The notes: generated by a model from the sequence alone, not told the origin. A stretch of DNA of 18,472 nt from JAWXBM01 sp037968555 (GCA_037968555.1 JBBKVS010000322.1:1-18472), one strand, 5' to 3'. Positions 1 through 7,359 are shown, counted from the first letter of the stretch. Translations and numbers: made by a program.

Positions 1-900
1 TTTGTCCGAATAATTGTGCGTAGCCAGGCCTTCAATGCCAACGGAGCACCAGTTGGCGTGGAGCAAAAACTCAGCACCTCGAACACCGGGGGAAGTACTA
101 CAGTAGAAGCAGACGTCGCAGCCTTGAAGGGTGGCGGTTACGTTGCCGTGTGGCAAAGCGCCGGAATCCCCACGGCGCAAGATACCAGCACTACCATCCA
201 GGCCCGCCTCATTGCGGCCAACGGTATACCCTCTGGTGGACAGTTCCAGGCCAACTCAACGATGAGCTCAGCCGCGGAAAGTTCTCCGACCGTTGCGGAA
301 CTACTGGACGGTGGCTTCCTGGTGGCCTGGGCTACCCCGCAAGTGCATGGCCGCCGGTTTATGGCTAACGGTACGCCGGTTGGTAACGACTTCGATATTA
401 ACACCAACATCATCGGGACCGAGACCCAGCTGGATGCCACCACCAACCAGGATGGCCGTGTCTTAGTTGTGTGGCGGGATAGTGAGGACAATTCCAACAG
501 CACTGAAATCAACGGCCGCATGTACAGCCCCACGCTGACACCGCTGGGTAATGACTTCCGCATCAACTCCCTGGTTACGGGTGCTCAAACCTGGCCCAAC
601 GTGGGTGATTATGCAGAAAATGGTTTTTTTGTAGTCTGGCAAAGTGCCACTTCGGTGGGCAATGACAATGCGCCCAGTGCCATAGAAGGACGAATTGTCA
701 CCGGTAATGATCAATTTGGGTCTGCAGAGATGCAGATCAATCAATGGTTCGAACTGTCCCAACAATTCCCCTCTGTCGGTGGCAGAAACGGAAAAATCGC
801 CACCGTTTGGACCAGCCAGCGCAATCCTGAGACGACCCTGGGCACCATTCAGGGCCGCGGCTGGAGCATCTGTGGAATCTTCTGTAATGGTTTTGAATAG
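1..900 (+). CDS. Secreted repeat protein with C-terminal IFCNGFE tail (5' partial)
   Basis: The reading frame is open from base 1, so the start lies upstream; the GTG at 16 is internal because the residues before it (F-V-R-I-I) continue the repeat pattern. About four degenerate units of 50-60 residues follow the pattern R-x-F/L-x-A-N-G-x-P-x-G-x-x-F-x-x-N-T, then a stretch ending D-G-G-F-x-V-x-W. This unit is familiar from large extracellular gammaproteobacterial proteins whose repeats end in D-G-G-F-V-V-x-W-Q-S and are thought to be beta-rich. The protein ends G-W-S-I-C-G-I-F-C-N-G-F-E with two cysteines. As I recall, I-F-x-x-G-F-E endings recur on exported proteins of some gammaproteobacteria and may be a sorting tag (inference). 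No catalytic motif is visible. A surface or extracellular location is likely; the function is unknown. Confidence 0.7.
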   Translation, partial: FVRIIVRSQAFNANGAPVGVEQKLSTSNTGGSTTVEADVAALKGGGYVAVWQSAGIPTAQDTSTTIQARLIAANGIPSGGQFQANSTMSSAAESSPTVAELLDGGFLVAWATPQVHGRRFMANGTPVGNDFDINTNIIGTETQLDATTNQDGRVLVVWRDSEDNSNSTEINGRMYSPTLTPLGNDFRINSLVTGAQTWPNVGDYAENGFFVVWQSATSVGNDNAPSAIEGRIVTGNDQFGSAEMQINQWFELSQQFPSVGGRNGKIATVWTSQRNPETTLGTIQGRGWSICGIFCNGFE

Positions 901-974
901 GCTGATGAGCAGCGACTGTCAGACTGAACTTCACCCGAGTACTTCCAGCAATAATTCAGATTGAATTGAAAACA

Positions 975-2270
975 TCAGGGTGAATCAGAAGCAGCAGGGC
1001 CCAGCAGTGCCGGCCAAAGTTCCAGGTTGCTGTCCAGCTTTTGCGTCACCGGCAAATGCAGCTGCCGTAGCATCAGCGGATAGATATCCACCATGCGCAG
1101 AGCTGGAATGCGCAGCCCAGCCGGTATGCCAGGCCCGGCTGCGATGAATATGCCGTGCATGTCCGGAATTTCCGGTGCCCAACCATGATCGCCATGACTG
1201 ATCTTGCTGGCCTTGTCGGGATGAGACAAAACTGCACAACCCGGTTCAGGCATCAGGATCAACTCGGGAAAACGCGGATTGTTTCCAATCATCCAGCTCG
1301 CAGGTGCGTCTTCGGGTTGATACGCCCGACCACAATCCCACACCTCATTGATAGCGAGTTGCAGCTCAGCCACTCTTTGCGGCTCATCCCGGTCAAAGTG
1401 CAGGAACAGAAAGCTGCCACCATCAACAGGCGTGATGCCGTTCAGACCGAAACGCCCATCCAGCACAAATGGTTGGCCGCGCTTGCTGTAGCCCCCCTGG
1501 CCGTGATCTGAAACCACAACCAGGCTTACCTGATCGCTGAATGGCAGACTGTCTATACCATCGAGCAGCAGTTGAATGTAGCCATCAACTCGTGCGATGG
1601 CTGCTTTGGCTGCAGCGGAGTCGACGCCACTCCAGTGGCTGTGATCGTCCACATCATCAAAATACAAGGTAATGACTTGTGGTCGTGTGGCTACCGGCTC
1701 TGCCAGCCACTGCACAACCTGGGCAGTGCGCAGGTCGCCGGTAATCAGCTTGTTGTAGGCGTTCCAGCGATCCGGCCGTATGCCTTGTATATCCGCTTCG
1801 CTGCCGACGAAATAAAACGCAGCGGTTTGCATGCCAGCTTTCGCCGCAGCGACCCAAATGGGTTCACCGCCATACCAGCGGCCGTCCTGGGCGGTCTTTC
1901 TGTCTTTGTACCTGTACCAGGTATCAAATTCCGGTTCGGGAAATTCATTGGCAACAATGCCGTGGTTCTGCGGATAAAGGCCGGTAGCGATGGAGTAGTG
2001 ATTGGGAAAAGTGAGTGTGGGAAAAACCGGCAGCAGGGCCTCTGCACGGACGCCTCGCTCGGCCAGGGCATGCAGGGCCGGTGTCGGATACTTTTCCATA
2101 TAGTCCCAGCGAAAGCCATCGATTGAGACCAAAACCAGGTAGCGCGCCGCGCTGTCAGTTGCTGCCCGACTCACTGCCGGAGCAGCCAGGTTCAGCAGCA
2201 ACAGCAGGATCGCGTGGCAGAGAATTCGTTTGCTAAAACCGACGTGGCGCTGGAGGAATGCTTGAATCAT
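975..2270 (-). CDS. Secreted ectonucleotide pyrophosphatase/phosphodiesterase (NPP, alkaline-phosphatase superfamily)
   Basis: About 431 residues. An ATG at 2270 is preferred over the TTG one codon upstream. Residues 1-38 form a signal peptide: a basic start, then a leucine-rich core (I-L-L-L-L-L-N-L), then A-V-S-R-A-A. The mature domain carries the two-metal phosphodiesterase signature: V-S-I-D-G-F-R (metal ligand Asp51), then F-P-T-L-T-F-P-N-H-Y-S (nucleophile Thr87), Y-F-D-D-V-D-D-H-S-H-W-S-G, V-V-V-S-D-H-G-Q and S-H-G-D-H-G-W. The length matches bacterial NPP proteins such as the Xanthomonas enzyme. The family hydrolyses nucleotide or phosphodiester substrates; the exact substrate cannot be read from sequence. 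A periplasmic or extracellular location follows from the signal peptide. It lies downstream of, and codirectional with, the small membrane protein gene, but 142 bases and a hairpin separate them. No strong ribosome-binding site is visible. Confidence 0.9.
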   Translation of the reverse strand: MIQAFLQRHVGFSKRILCHAILLLLLNLAAPAVSRAATDSAARYLVLVSIDGFRWDYMEKYPTPALHALAERGVRAEALLPVFPTLTFPNHYSIATGLYPQNHGIVANEFPEPEFDTWYRYKDRKTAQDGRWYGGEPIWVAAAKAGMQTAAFYFVGSEADIQGIRPDRWNAYNKLITGDLRTAQVVQWLAEPVATRPQVITLYFDDVDDHSHWSGVDSAAAKAAIARVDGYIQLLLDGIDSLPFSDQVSLVVVSDHGQGGYSKRGQPFVLDGRFGLNGITPVDGGSFLFLHFDRDEPQRVAELQLAINEVWDCGRAYQPEDAPASWMIGNNPRFPELILMPEPGCAVLSHPDKASKISHGDHGWAPEIPDMHGIFIAAGPGIPAGLRIPALRMVDIYPLMLRQLHLPVTQKLDSNLELWPALLGPAASDSP

Positions 2271-2374
2271 CAAGCAGAATTAAAACAGCTTGGTGCGCCC
2301 TTGTCATGATTATCTGCATAAAAACTGGCAGGGGTTTCAAGCAGAACTGTAGCCAGTAGCCTGTGCTGACACCA

Positions 2375-2396
2375 GCGGGGTGCTGTTGTACCCCGC
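2375..2396 (-). terminator. G+C-rich hairpin downstream of the small membrane protein gene
   Basis: GCGGGGT (2375-2381) pairs perfectly with ACCCCGC (2390-2396) around an 8-base loop, 17 bases after the stop codon at 2413. No T-run follows on the minus strand, so it may be a weak attenuator or mRNA-stabilising hairpin rather than a true intrinsic terminator. Confidence 0.35.
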
Positions 2397-2412
2397 CCCA
2401 AACCCGTGCCAA

Positions 2413-2745
2413 TCAGTCGGATGAAAGCTTGGCCACGACAAAACCCATGGCTGCACCACCGACAATGAAAATCAGCAGGGCTTCGATGTTCCACCACAGC
2501 CAGATAGTCTCTGGCAGATTGAATATGCCTGACCAGCCGGCTGAAAAGCAGGCGTAAAACAGAAATGCGATCAGGCCAAACTTGATGCCTTTCACCACGC
2601 CATTGCCATTCAAGGCAGAGCGAATGTTGTCATAAATGCAGACCTGTACAAAAGCGGTGACCAGTCCGGTCGCAATCCAGCGTGGCATCAATGCAGCCAT
2701 GTTGTCGTTTACCAGCTCGGGTCTCCAGAACAAGGAGTGGGCCAT
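2413..2745 (-). CDS. Small membrane protein of unknown function
   Basis: 110 residues from the ATG at 2745. That start is chosen because GGA lies 7 bases upstream; a TTG at 2757 would add four residues. Three hydrophobic stretches are visible: around W-I-A-T-G-L-V-T-A-F-V-Q-V, F-G-L-I-A-F-L-F-Y-A-C-F-S-A-G-W, and L-W-W-N-I-E-A-L-L-I-F-I-V-G-G-A-A-M-G-F-V-V. A small inner-membrane protein with about three helices is likely. I do not recognise a named family. It is divergent from the aldo/keto reductase gene and points toward the phosphodiesterase gene. No catalytic or metal-binding pattern stands out. Confidence 0.65.
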   Translation of the reverse strand: MAHSLFWRPELVNDNMAALMPRWIATGLVTAFVQVCIYDNIRSALNGNGVVKGIKFGLIAFLFYACFSAGWSGIFNLPETIWLWWNIEALLIFIVGGAAMGFVVAKLSSD

Positions 2746-2907
2746 ATACAATTCCAAATGATTGAGTACAAGCTCCTGATCAGTCTAAACCCACGAAGGG
2801 CTTAAACGTGTAACTGGCCAACGCAGCTGCATCGGATCAGCCCATCAGCAAGGCGCATCGTCGAGCCGGGCATGGCAAGCTGAGAGCAGTGGTATCAAAC
2901 TGTACCA

Positions 2908-3873
2908 ATGAATTCTCAAGTCGGGCAGCCTGTGCCCATCAACACGGGTCGAAGGAGATTTTTGCGAACTGCCTGCGCAGCGGGCTTGCTCGGACTGTCC
3001 GCGCAGCCCTGGATGAGCAGGCATTTGTTCGCCAGAGATGTTCCCATCACCATGCGACGAATTCCATCCAGTGGTGAGCAGATACCCGCGCTGGGCCTGG
3101 GCAGTTGGATAACCTTTGATGTGCCGCCTGGCGACAGCGTTCGCAGACAACGCAGCCAGCGGGTGATGCAGCATTTCCTGGCAGCGGGTGGGCGCATGAT
3201 CGACTCATCGCCCATGTATGGCTATGCCCAGGATGTGATTGGATCAGCGTTGGCTGAATTGAATAAAGCAGAGCAAGTGTTCTCAGCCACCAAGGTGTGG
3301 ATACCCGGAGCCAGACTGGGTGAAGCGCAAATGGACCAAGCGTTGGAGTTGTGGGGCCTGAAACAGTTTGATCTGCTGCATGTTCACAACATGCTGGACT
3401 GGGAGAGGCATCTGCCCTGGATGCAGGACTGGAAGGAAAACGGCAAGTTACGCTACCTCGGTATTACCACCTCACACGGTCGCCGTCATGCAGAGATGGC
3501 AGCGGTGATTCGCAATGAACCCTTCGATTTCGTGCAGTTCAGCTACAACATGGCCGATCGGGAGGCCGACGAGAAATTATTGCCGCTGGCGCTGGAACGT
3601 GGCAAGGCCGTTGTCATCAATCGACCATTTGCCGGTGGCGATTTATTTCGGCGGGTGCAGCATCGTCCCTTACCGCCCTGGGCCGCGGAACTGAACTGCA
3701 GCAACTGGGCACAATTATTCCTGAGTTGGGTGATTTCACATCCGGCAGTTACCTGCGCCATACCGGCTACTTCCAACCCGGATCATCTGGATGAAAACAT
3801 GCGGGTATTGAGCTCGCCTTTGCCGGATCAGGCTCAACGGGACTTGATGTTGAACTGGTTTTTGCACGCCTGA
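2908..3873 (+). CDS. Tat-exported aldo/keto reductase
   Basis: 321 residues. The N-terminus has a twin-arginine signal: R15-R16-R17-F18-L19-R20 followed by a hydrophobic run (A-A-G-L-L-G-L-S-A) and a likely cleavage region near residue 42. The rest is an aldo/keto reductase barrel beginning I-P-A-L-G-L-G-S-W. The catalytic tetrad appears complete: Asp99 and Tyr104 in M-I-D-S-S-P-M-Y-G, Lys129 in S-A-T-K-V, and His160 in D-L-L-H-V-H-N. Family members reduce carbonyls with NADPH. Export through Tat implies folding with a cofactor before transport and a periplasmic role (inference). The ATG at 2908 is the only start that keeps the full Tat signal; no strong Shine-Dalgarno sequence is visible. 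It is convergent with tetR. Substrate unknown. Confidence 0.9.
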   Translation: MNSQVGQPVPINTGRRRFLRTACAAGLLGLSAQPWMSRHLFARDVPITMRRIPSSGEQIPALGLGSWITFDVPPGDSVRRQRSQRVMQHFLAAGGRMIDSSPMYGYAQDVIGSALAELNKAEQVFSATKVWIPGARLGEAQMDQALELWGLKQFDLLHVHNMLDWERHLPWMQDWKENGKLRYLGITTSHGRRHAEMAAVIRNEPFDFVQFSYNMADREADEKLLPLALERGKAVVINRPFAGGDLFRRVQHRPLPPWAAELNCSNWAQLFLSWVISHPAVTCAIPATSNPDHLDENMRVLSSPLPDQAQRDLMLNWFLHA

Positions 3874-3910
3874 GGCTGTAGATGCTCTTAAAAATTCAGA
3901 GAATCCATAG

Positions 3911-3928
3911 AAAAACAGACTGATCTGT
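3911..3928 (-). terminator. Possible weak terminator for the tetR gene
   Basis: Read on the minus strand, a 5-bp stem (ACAGA / TCTGT, loop TCAG) is followed by a run of five T. It lies about 60 bases past the tetR stop. The stem is short and A+T-rich, so this is tentative. Confidence 0.3.
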
Positions 3929-3971
3929 CCAGTCAAAGCCTGAATCAAATAAAATCGTCCTAAAAAATTAC

Positions 3972-3987
3972 TAGACCGGTCGGTATA
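3972..3987. promoter_or_regulatory. TetR-type operator-like site beyond the 3' end of tetR
   Basis: The 16-base sequence TAGACCGGTCGGTATA has the form TAGACC-N4-GGTNTN. It matches the site upstream of tetR (4639-4654) in the left half-site and in the GGT of the right half-site. It lies 3 bases past the tetR stop codon, not in front of any gene visible here. The operator role is inferred from the match between the two sites and their proximity to tetR. Confidence 0.45.
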
Positions 3988-3990
3988 TTT

Positions 3991-4605
3991 TTAAGAATAA
4001 GCCATCGGCAGCAAGCGTTTGATGGCGAGTTGGGCCGTGTCGCGCAGCAGTTTTGGCTGATTGCTGGCTCGTCCCAGGGTAGACAAACCCTGCAGCAAAG
4101 CCAGTAGTGCATTGGCGGTCTGCAATGGCTCAACGCTGGGAGCCAGGCTGCCATCCGCAACACCCTGTTGAATCAGGTCACGCAATTGTGCTTGCCAGTC
4201 AGCCAGGTTGGCTTGAATCAGTTTACGAATGGCCGGATCTGAGCAGGACATTTCTGAGGCCAGTACGCCCAAGGCACAGCCCAACACCTGACCCTGGCTG
4301 GTTTTTTGCTCTGTGGCCGCATCCAGCCACTGGCTGAAAAAGGCCAGGAGTTGGTCACGACCTGAGGTAGCAGCTGTTTGGGCCTGTTGCATGGACAAAT
4401 GTCGCTGTACCGAAATTTCCTCCAGCACAGCGGTCAATAGCGCTTGTTTGCTGGGAAAAAAGTGATAGAAACTGCCTTTCACCACGCCGGCTTCAGCGCA
4501 GATGGCATTGATGCCCACCGCTTGGTAAGCGTCACGGTGAAACAGGCTTTGCGCCGCATCCAGGATGCGCTGACGACTGTCGGAGGACGATGCGGTCGAG
4601 TTCAT
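3991..4605 (-). CDS. TetR/AcrR-family transcriptional regulator
   Basis: 204 residues from the ATG at 4605; earlier in-frame starts would run through the operator-like region and into the cyclophilin 3' end. Residues 11-58 form the TetR DNA-binding domain: R-Q-R-I-L-D-A-A-Q-S-L-F, then a helix-turn-helix including G-I-N-A-I-C-A-E-A-G-V-V-K-G-S-F-Y-H-F-F and P-S-K-Q-A-L-L. The C-terminal 140 residues are helical and ligand-binding, with C-A-L-G-V-L-A-S-E-M resembling NemR/AcuR-like repressors of reactive electrophile responses (inference from general resemblance). Autoregulation is likely because an operator-like palindrome lies 34 bases upstream. The usual adjacent, divergently transcribed target gene is absent: its upstream neighbour is a codirectional cyclophilin gene. 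Confidence 0.9.
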   Translation of the reverse strand: MNSTASSSDSRQRILDAAQSLFHRDAYQAVGINAICAEAGVVKGSFYHFFPSKQALLTAVLEEISVQRHLSMQQAQTAATSGRDQLLAFFSQWLDAATEQKTSQGQVLGCALGVLASEMSCSDPAIRKLIQANLADWQAQLRDLIQQGVADGSLAPSVEPLQTANALLALLQGLSTLGRASNQPKLLRDTAQLAIKRLLPMAYS

Positions 4606-4625
4606 GGCCGCAGCATAGTGAAAAT

Positions 4626-4654
4626 AAACCGGTTTGTCTAGACCAGTTGGTTTG
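4626..4654. promoter_or_regulatory. Operator-like palindromes upstream of tetR
   Basis: Two symmetric elements abut between the cyclophilin stop and the tetR start. AAACCGGTTT (4626-4635) is a perfect palindrome. TAGACC-AGTT-GGTTTG (4639-4654) is an imperfect inverted repeat of the same form as the site at 3972-3987. Their position at the expected tetR promoter supports autoregulation; the role is inferred. Confidence 0.5.
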
Positions 4655-4666
4655 GTCCAGGTCAGC

Positions 4667-5509
4667 TTACTTGGTGGTCTTGCCCCCATTAGGAATCTGG
4701 CACAGGTCCAGCACTTTGGGTGGCTTGTTGAAAAAGAATTTGTGCTTGCGGTTGCGCCGGTCTTCCAGCATCGCCTTGAATGGCTTGCTGTTGCTGGCCA
4801 TAACCAGGCCCTTGATACGCTCGTCCTCGGGTGCTTCGCTGGCCAGCCTCATGCTGCGGATGCGGCTGCGCTCGGTATCCACGCCAATAATGCCATTGGC
4901 ATCGCTGGCCCCGCGGTGGATGCGCTGCACCACTTCCATGCCTTCAATCACGCGCCCGAACACATTCATATTGCGATCCAGATAGCGCGGAGCCTGGCCA
5001 ATAACGATGTAGAAATCGGTGCGACTGGTGTCAGTATCTTCGCCCCGGGCCATGGCAATCATGCCGGGACAGTGACTCAGCCAGGCCTTGCCATCTTTCA
5101 GGTTTCGAGCCACCGGAAAGGCATCAATAAAGCCGGTCTCATCGGCGAAGGAATCCGGTTTTTGCACGGCTGTGAATTCGAATTCTTTGTTCCAGTCAAT
5201 ATCGAATTCGGCTTCAAGCTCAGGTATGTCGCTGAGTGCTCCGAGATCGCTGCCATCACCACCCTGCGCCACAAATCCATCGATGACCCGATAAAAACTC
5301 AGGCCATCATAGAATCGGTCCAACACCAGGCTGCGAAACTGTTTCACGGTTTTGGGTGCAAACAAGGGATTCAGTTCGATCACAAACTGACCGTCGAGCA
5401 GTTCAACGAACACCAGATTTTCCGGGTCAACCTGCCGCCAGATCATGTCCTGTGCAGTGGCCGAAACACTGCTGAGCAACAACAGACTGGCGACCAGAAG
5501 CTTCTTCAT
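4667..5509 (-). CDS. Exported cyclophilin-type peptidyl-prolyl isomerase
   Basis: 280 residues, start at ATG 5509 with AAAGGA six bases upstream. Residues 1-20 are a signal peptide ending S-A-T-A-Q. The cyclophilin core starts at about residue 30: I-E-L-N-P-L-F-A-P-K-T-V-K-Q-F, then F-Y-R-V-I-D-G-F-V-A-Q-G-G-D (catalytic-type Arg and Gln), later G-M-I-A-M-A-R-G and N-V-F-G-R-V-I-E-G. A stretch of about 45 residues is inserted between the A-E-F-D strand and G-M-I-A-M-A. The tryptophan and histidine that line the human CypA pocket appear replaced by Tyr and Asn (P-R-Y-L-D-R-N-M-N-V-F-G). It should catalyse proline cis-trans isomerisation in the periplasm. The lysine-rich C-terminal tail beyond the fold is unusual. 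It probably shares a transcript with the gene at 5535-5960, 25 bases upstream. Confidence 0.9.
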   Translation of the reverse strand: MKKLLVASLLLLSSVSATAQDMIWRQVDPENLVFVELLDGQFVIELNPLFAPKTVKQFRSLVLDRFYDGLSFYRVIDGFVAQGGDGSDLGALSDIPELEAEFDIDWNKEFEFTAVQKPDSFADETGFIDAFPVARNLKDGKAWLSHCPGMIAMARGEDTDTSRTDFYIVIGQAPRYLDRNMNVFGRVIEGMEVVQRIHRGASDANGIIGVDTERSRIRSMRLASEAPEDERIKGLVMASNSKPFKAMLEDRRNRKHKFFFNKPPKVLDLCQIPNGGKTTK

Positions 5510-5534
5510 GAACAGTCCTTTAAAGGTTCAGCTA

Positions 5535-5960
5535 TCAGGGAATCTGAATCTTACCACCACCCATGCCACCACCTGGCCCACCGCCGAATCCACCACCTGC
5601 TGGACCCCCGCCATCCATGCCACCGCGTGGTACTACGATGGATGAAGCTTGCTGGCGTTGCATTTCCCGCAGCTCTTCCATGGTTTGCTCGAAGGCCTCA
5701 GTAGCTGCTGCTCCAAACCCGGCTATGGCTTCGGACAAGGTTTTTGCTTCGATTTCGAAATTCAGTGGCATGGGTCCAGCCTGGGTCATCACCTGAGTAC
5801 TGCCCGCAAAGGTTTCATCGCGGTTGCCGTCCGGCTCGCCGTTGCTGCTGACCGGGGTGAGGCGCCGGATGGTGCCAACGGCGTTGTCGGTAAACACTTC
5901 TTCCCGATACATGGCATCGGCCTGCATCTGGATTTCCTGCTTTTTTTGCATATCGCTCAT
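5535..5960 (-). CDS. Conserved hypothetical protein with Gly-rich tail
   Basis: 141 residues from the ATG at 5960, with AGGA eight bases upstream; the longer frame to 6017 lacks such a site. There is no signal peptide. The N-terminal part (Q-K-K-Q-E-I-Q-M-Q-A-D-A-M-Y-R-E-E-V-F-T-D, then V-G-T-I-R-R-L-T-P-V) looks like a folded cytoplasmic domain. A helical, Glu- and Gln-rich segment follows (T-M-E-E-L-R-E-M-Q-R-Q-Q). From about residue 112 the tail is almost all Gly with a few Met, Pro, Phe and Asp, ending K-I-Q-I-P. I recognise no named family. It directly precedes the cyclophilin gene on the same strand and diverges from the dienelactone hydrolase gene. The tail could be a flexible interaction region (inference). 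Confidence 0.7.
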   Translation of the reverse strand: MSDMQKKQEIQMQADAMYREEVFTDNAVGTIRRLTPVSSNGEPDGNRDETFAGSTQVMTQAGPMPLNFEIEAKTLSEAIAGFGAAATEAFEQTMEELREMQRQQASSIVVPRGGMDGGGPAGGGFGGGPGGGMGGGKIQIP

Positions 5961-6108
5961 GGCTTGATTCCTGTTCTGCTTGGGTTTCAATCTGGGGACG
6001 GAATTCAGGCAAGGCAAGTATCAGCGGGCTTCGATCAAGCCTTCGCCCCGCTCTGCGCATGGGGTTAGAATAGAGGATCCACACAAATCGAAAAACCAGA
6101 GCAAAGCC

Positions 6109-6849
6109 ATGAGCGATATTCAAACCCGTGAAGTCTCCTATCATGCTGGCCCGCTGCGGATGAAGGGCTTTCTGGCCTGGGATGATGACCTTGGTGATCC
6201 GCGTCCGGGCGTATTGGTGGTGCACGAATTCTGGGGTCTCAATGATTACGCCAAAAAACGTACCGAGATGTTGGCCGAGTTGGGCTATACCGCAATGGCT
6301 GTTGATTTGTATGGCGAAGGAAAAGTCGCGGCCGACCGCGATGAGGCAGGTCAGCTGATGACCGATCTGCTGGCCGATCTACCGGAATGTCGCGCACGTT
6401 TTGCTGCAGCCCTGGAGCTGTTGAAATCCCATGACACGGTGGATGCCAGCCGTACCGCCGCTATCGGCTATTGCCTGGGCGGCGGGATTGTTTTGCACAT
6501 GGCACGTTATGGCCTGGATCTGGACGTGGTTGCTTCTTTTCACGGCAGCCTGCCCTTGGCGATAGCGCCGGCGGGAGAAGGTGGGGAAGTTACTGCACGG
6601 ATTGTGGTTTACAACGGTGAGGACGACAGTTTCATTCCCGCCGAGGCCATTGCTGCTTTCAAGGCTGAAATGGAAAAAACCGGCGCAGACTACCAATTCA
6701 TCAATTTGCCTGGTGCCTTGCACGGTTTCAGCAACCCGGAGGCAACTGCCAAAGGTAAGAAATTCAATATGCCGCTGGCCTATAACGCACTGGCGGATAA
6801 ATGTTCCTGGGCGCATATGCGTTTAGTGCTGGCAGCAAGCCTGGAATAA
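6109..6849 (+). CDS. Dienelactone hydrolase family protein
   Basis: 246 residues from the ATG at 6109; the longer frame from 5980 has no supporting signal and overlaps the divergent gene. The alpha/beta-hydrolase fold of the dienelactone hydrolase family is clear: V-V-H-E-F-W-G-L-N (Glu40), I-G-Y-C-L-G-G-G (nucleophile Cys122), N-G-E-D-D-S-F-I-P (Asp173 or its neighbour) and A-L-H-G-F (His205). This is the Cys-Asp-His triad of the family. Such enzymes cleave enol lactones or related small esters, but most genomic homologues lack a ring-cleavage pathway and have unknown substrates; no such pathway is visible here. A TAGAAT at 6066-6071 could be its -10 element. It leads a probable operon with the VOC and slyX genes. 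Confidence 0.92.
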   Translation: MSDIQTREVSYHAGPLRMKGFLAWDDDLGDPRPGVLVVHEFWGLNDYAKKRTEMLAELGYTAMAVDLYGEGKVAADRDEAGQLMTDLLADLPECRARFAAALELLKSHDTVDASRTAAIGYCLGGGIVLHMARYGLDLDVVASFHGSLPLAIAPAGEGGEVTARIVVYNGEDDSFIPAEAIAAFKAEMEKTGADYQFINLPGALHGFSNPEATAKGKKFNMPLAYNALADKCSWAHMRLVLAASLE

Positions 6850-6927
6850 AACTATCTGGCACAGCGTGCAAAGTGGCGGTGGGTTAACATGCCTGCTAAC
6901 GAAGATGCGCGTTGGGAGGCGAACACT

Positions 6928-7359
6928 ATGAGCAGTGAGAATGATACGGAAGGGCGCGCGCTGGGCGTTGGCGGCCTGTTTTTCCGCTCACCCGATCCGG
7001 CTGCATTGGCCTCTTGGTATGCCCGTCACCTGGGACTGAACATGGAATCCTGGGGAGACACTCAAGGCACCAGTTTTGCTCCGGCTGATATGCCGGAACA
7101 TGCATTTACTGTGTGGAGCATATTCCAACAGGAAACCGAGTACTTCGGCGAGCAAAAGCAGGCTTTCATGTTCAACCTGGTGGTGGATAACCTCGACAAG
7201 GCTTTGCGCCGGGTTGCGTTGGGTGGTGCAGAAGTCCTTCCCGACCGGGAAGATCAGGACTACGGCCGTTTTGGCTGGTTTATCGATCCCGATGGTAACC
7301 GCGTGGAGTTGTGGGAGCCCCCGGCTCAGGCAGCCACAGCCGACGACAAAGACGACTGA
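6928..7359 (+). CDS. VOC (glyoxalase/bleomycin-resistance) superfamily protein
   Basis: 143 residues. The ATG at 6928 has GGGAGG eight bases upstream; an ATG at 6889 would add 13 residues of low-complexity sequence with weaker support. It is a single VOC module pair: V-G-G-L-F-F-R-S-P-D-P-A-A-L-A-S-W-Y-A-R-H-L-G-L at the N-terminus, and F-N-L-V-V-D-N-L-D-K-A-L followed by F-I-D-P-D-G-N-R-V-E-L-W-E-P. The glutamate of N-R-V-E-L-W-E is the usual metal ligand, but the His expected in the first strand (V-G-G-L-F-F) is absent, so glyoxalase I chemistry is doubtful. The tail is acidic and disordered. It lies 78 bases after the dienelactone hydrolase gene and 14 bases before slyX, same strand. Confidence 0.88.
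   Translation: MSSENDTEGRALGVGGLFFRSPDPAALASWYARHLGLNMESWGDTQGTSFAPADMPEHAFTVWSIFQQETEYFGEQKQAFMFNLVVDNLDKALRRVALGGAEVLPDREDQDYGRFGWFIDPDGNRVELWEPPAQAATADDKDD

Noticed and set aside
1572..2126. A 184-codon plus-strand frame
   Set aside because: It is antisense to the phosphodiesterase gene and shows no signal or domain of its own.
3874..3990. An undetected short gene between the aldo/keto reductase and tetR
   Set aside because: No frame of useful length is present; only the operator-like site and a weak hairpin are seen.
4634..5704. A 356-codon open frame on the plus strand
   Set aside because: It lies antisense to the cyclophilin gene, which has a signal peptide, a ribosome-binding site and family motifs. 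The plus-strand translation has no recognisable domain.
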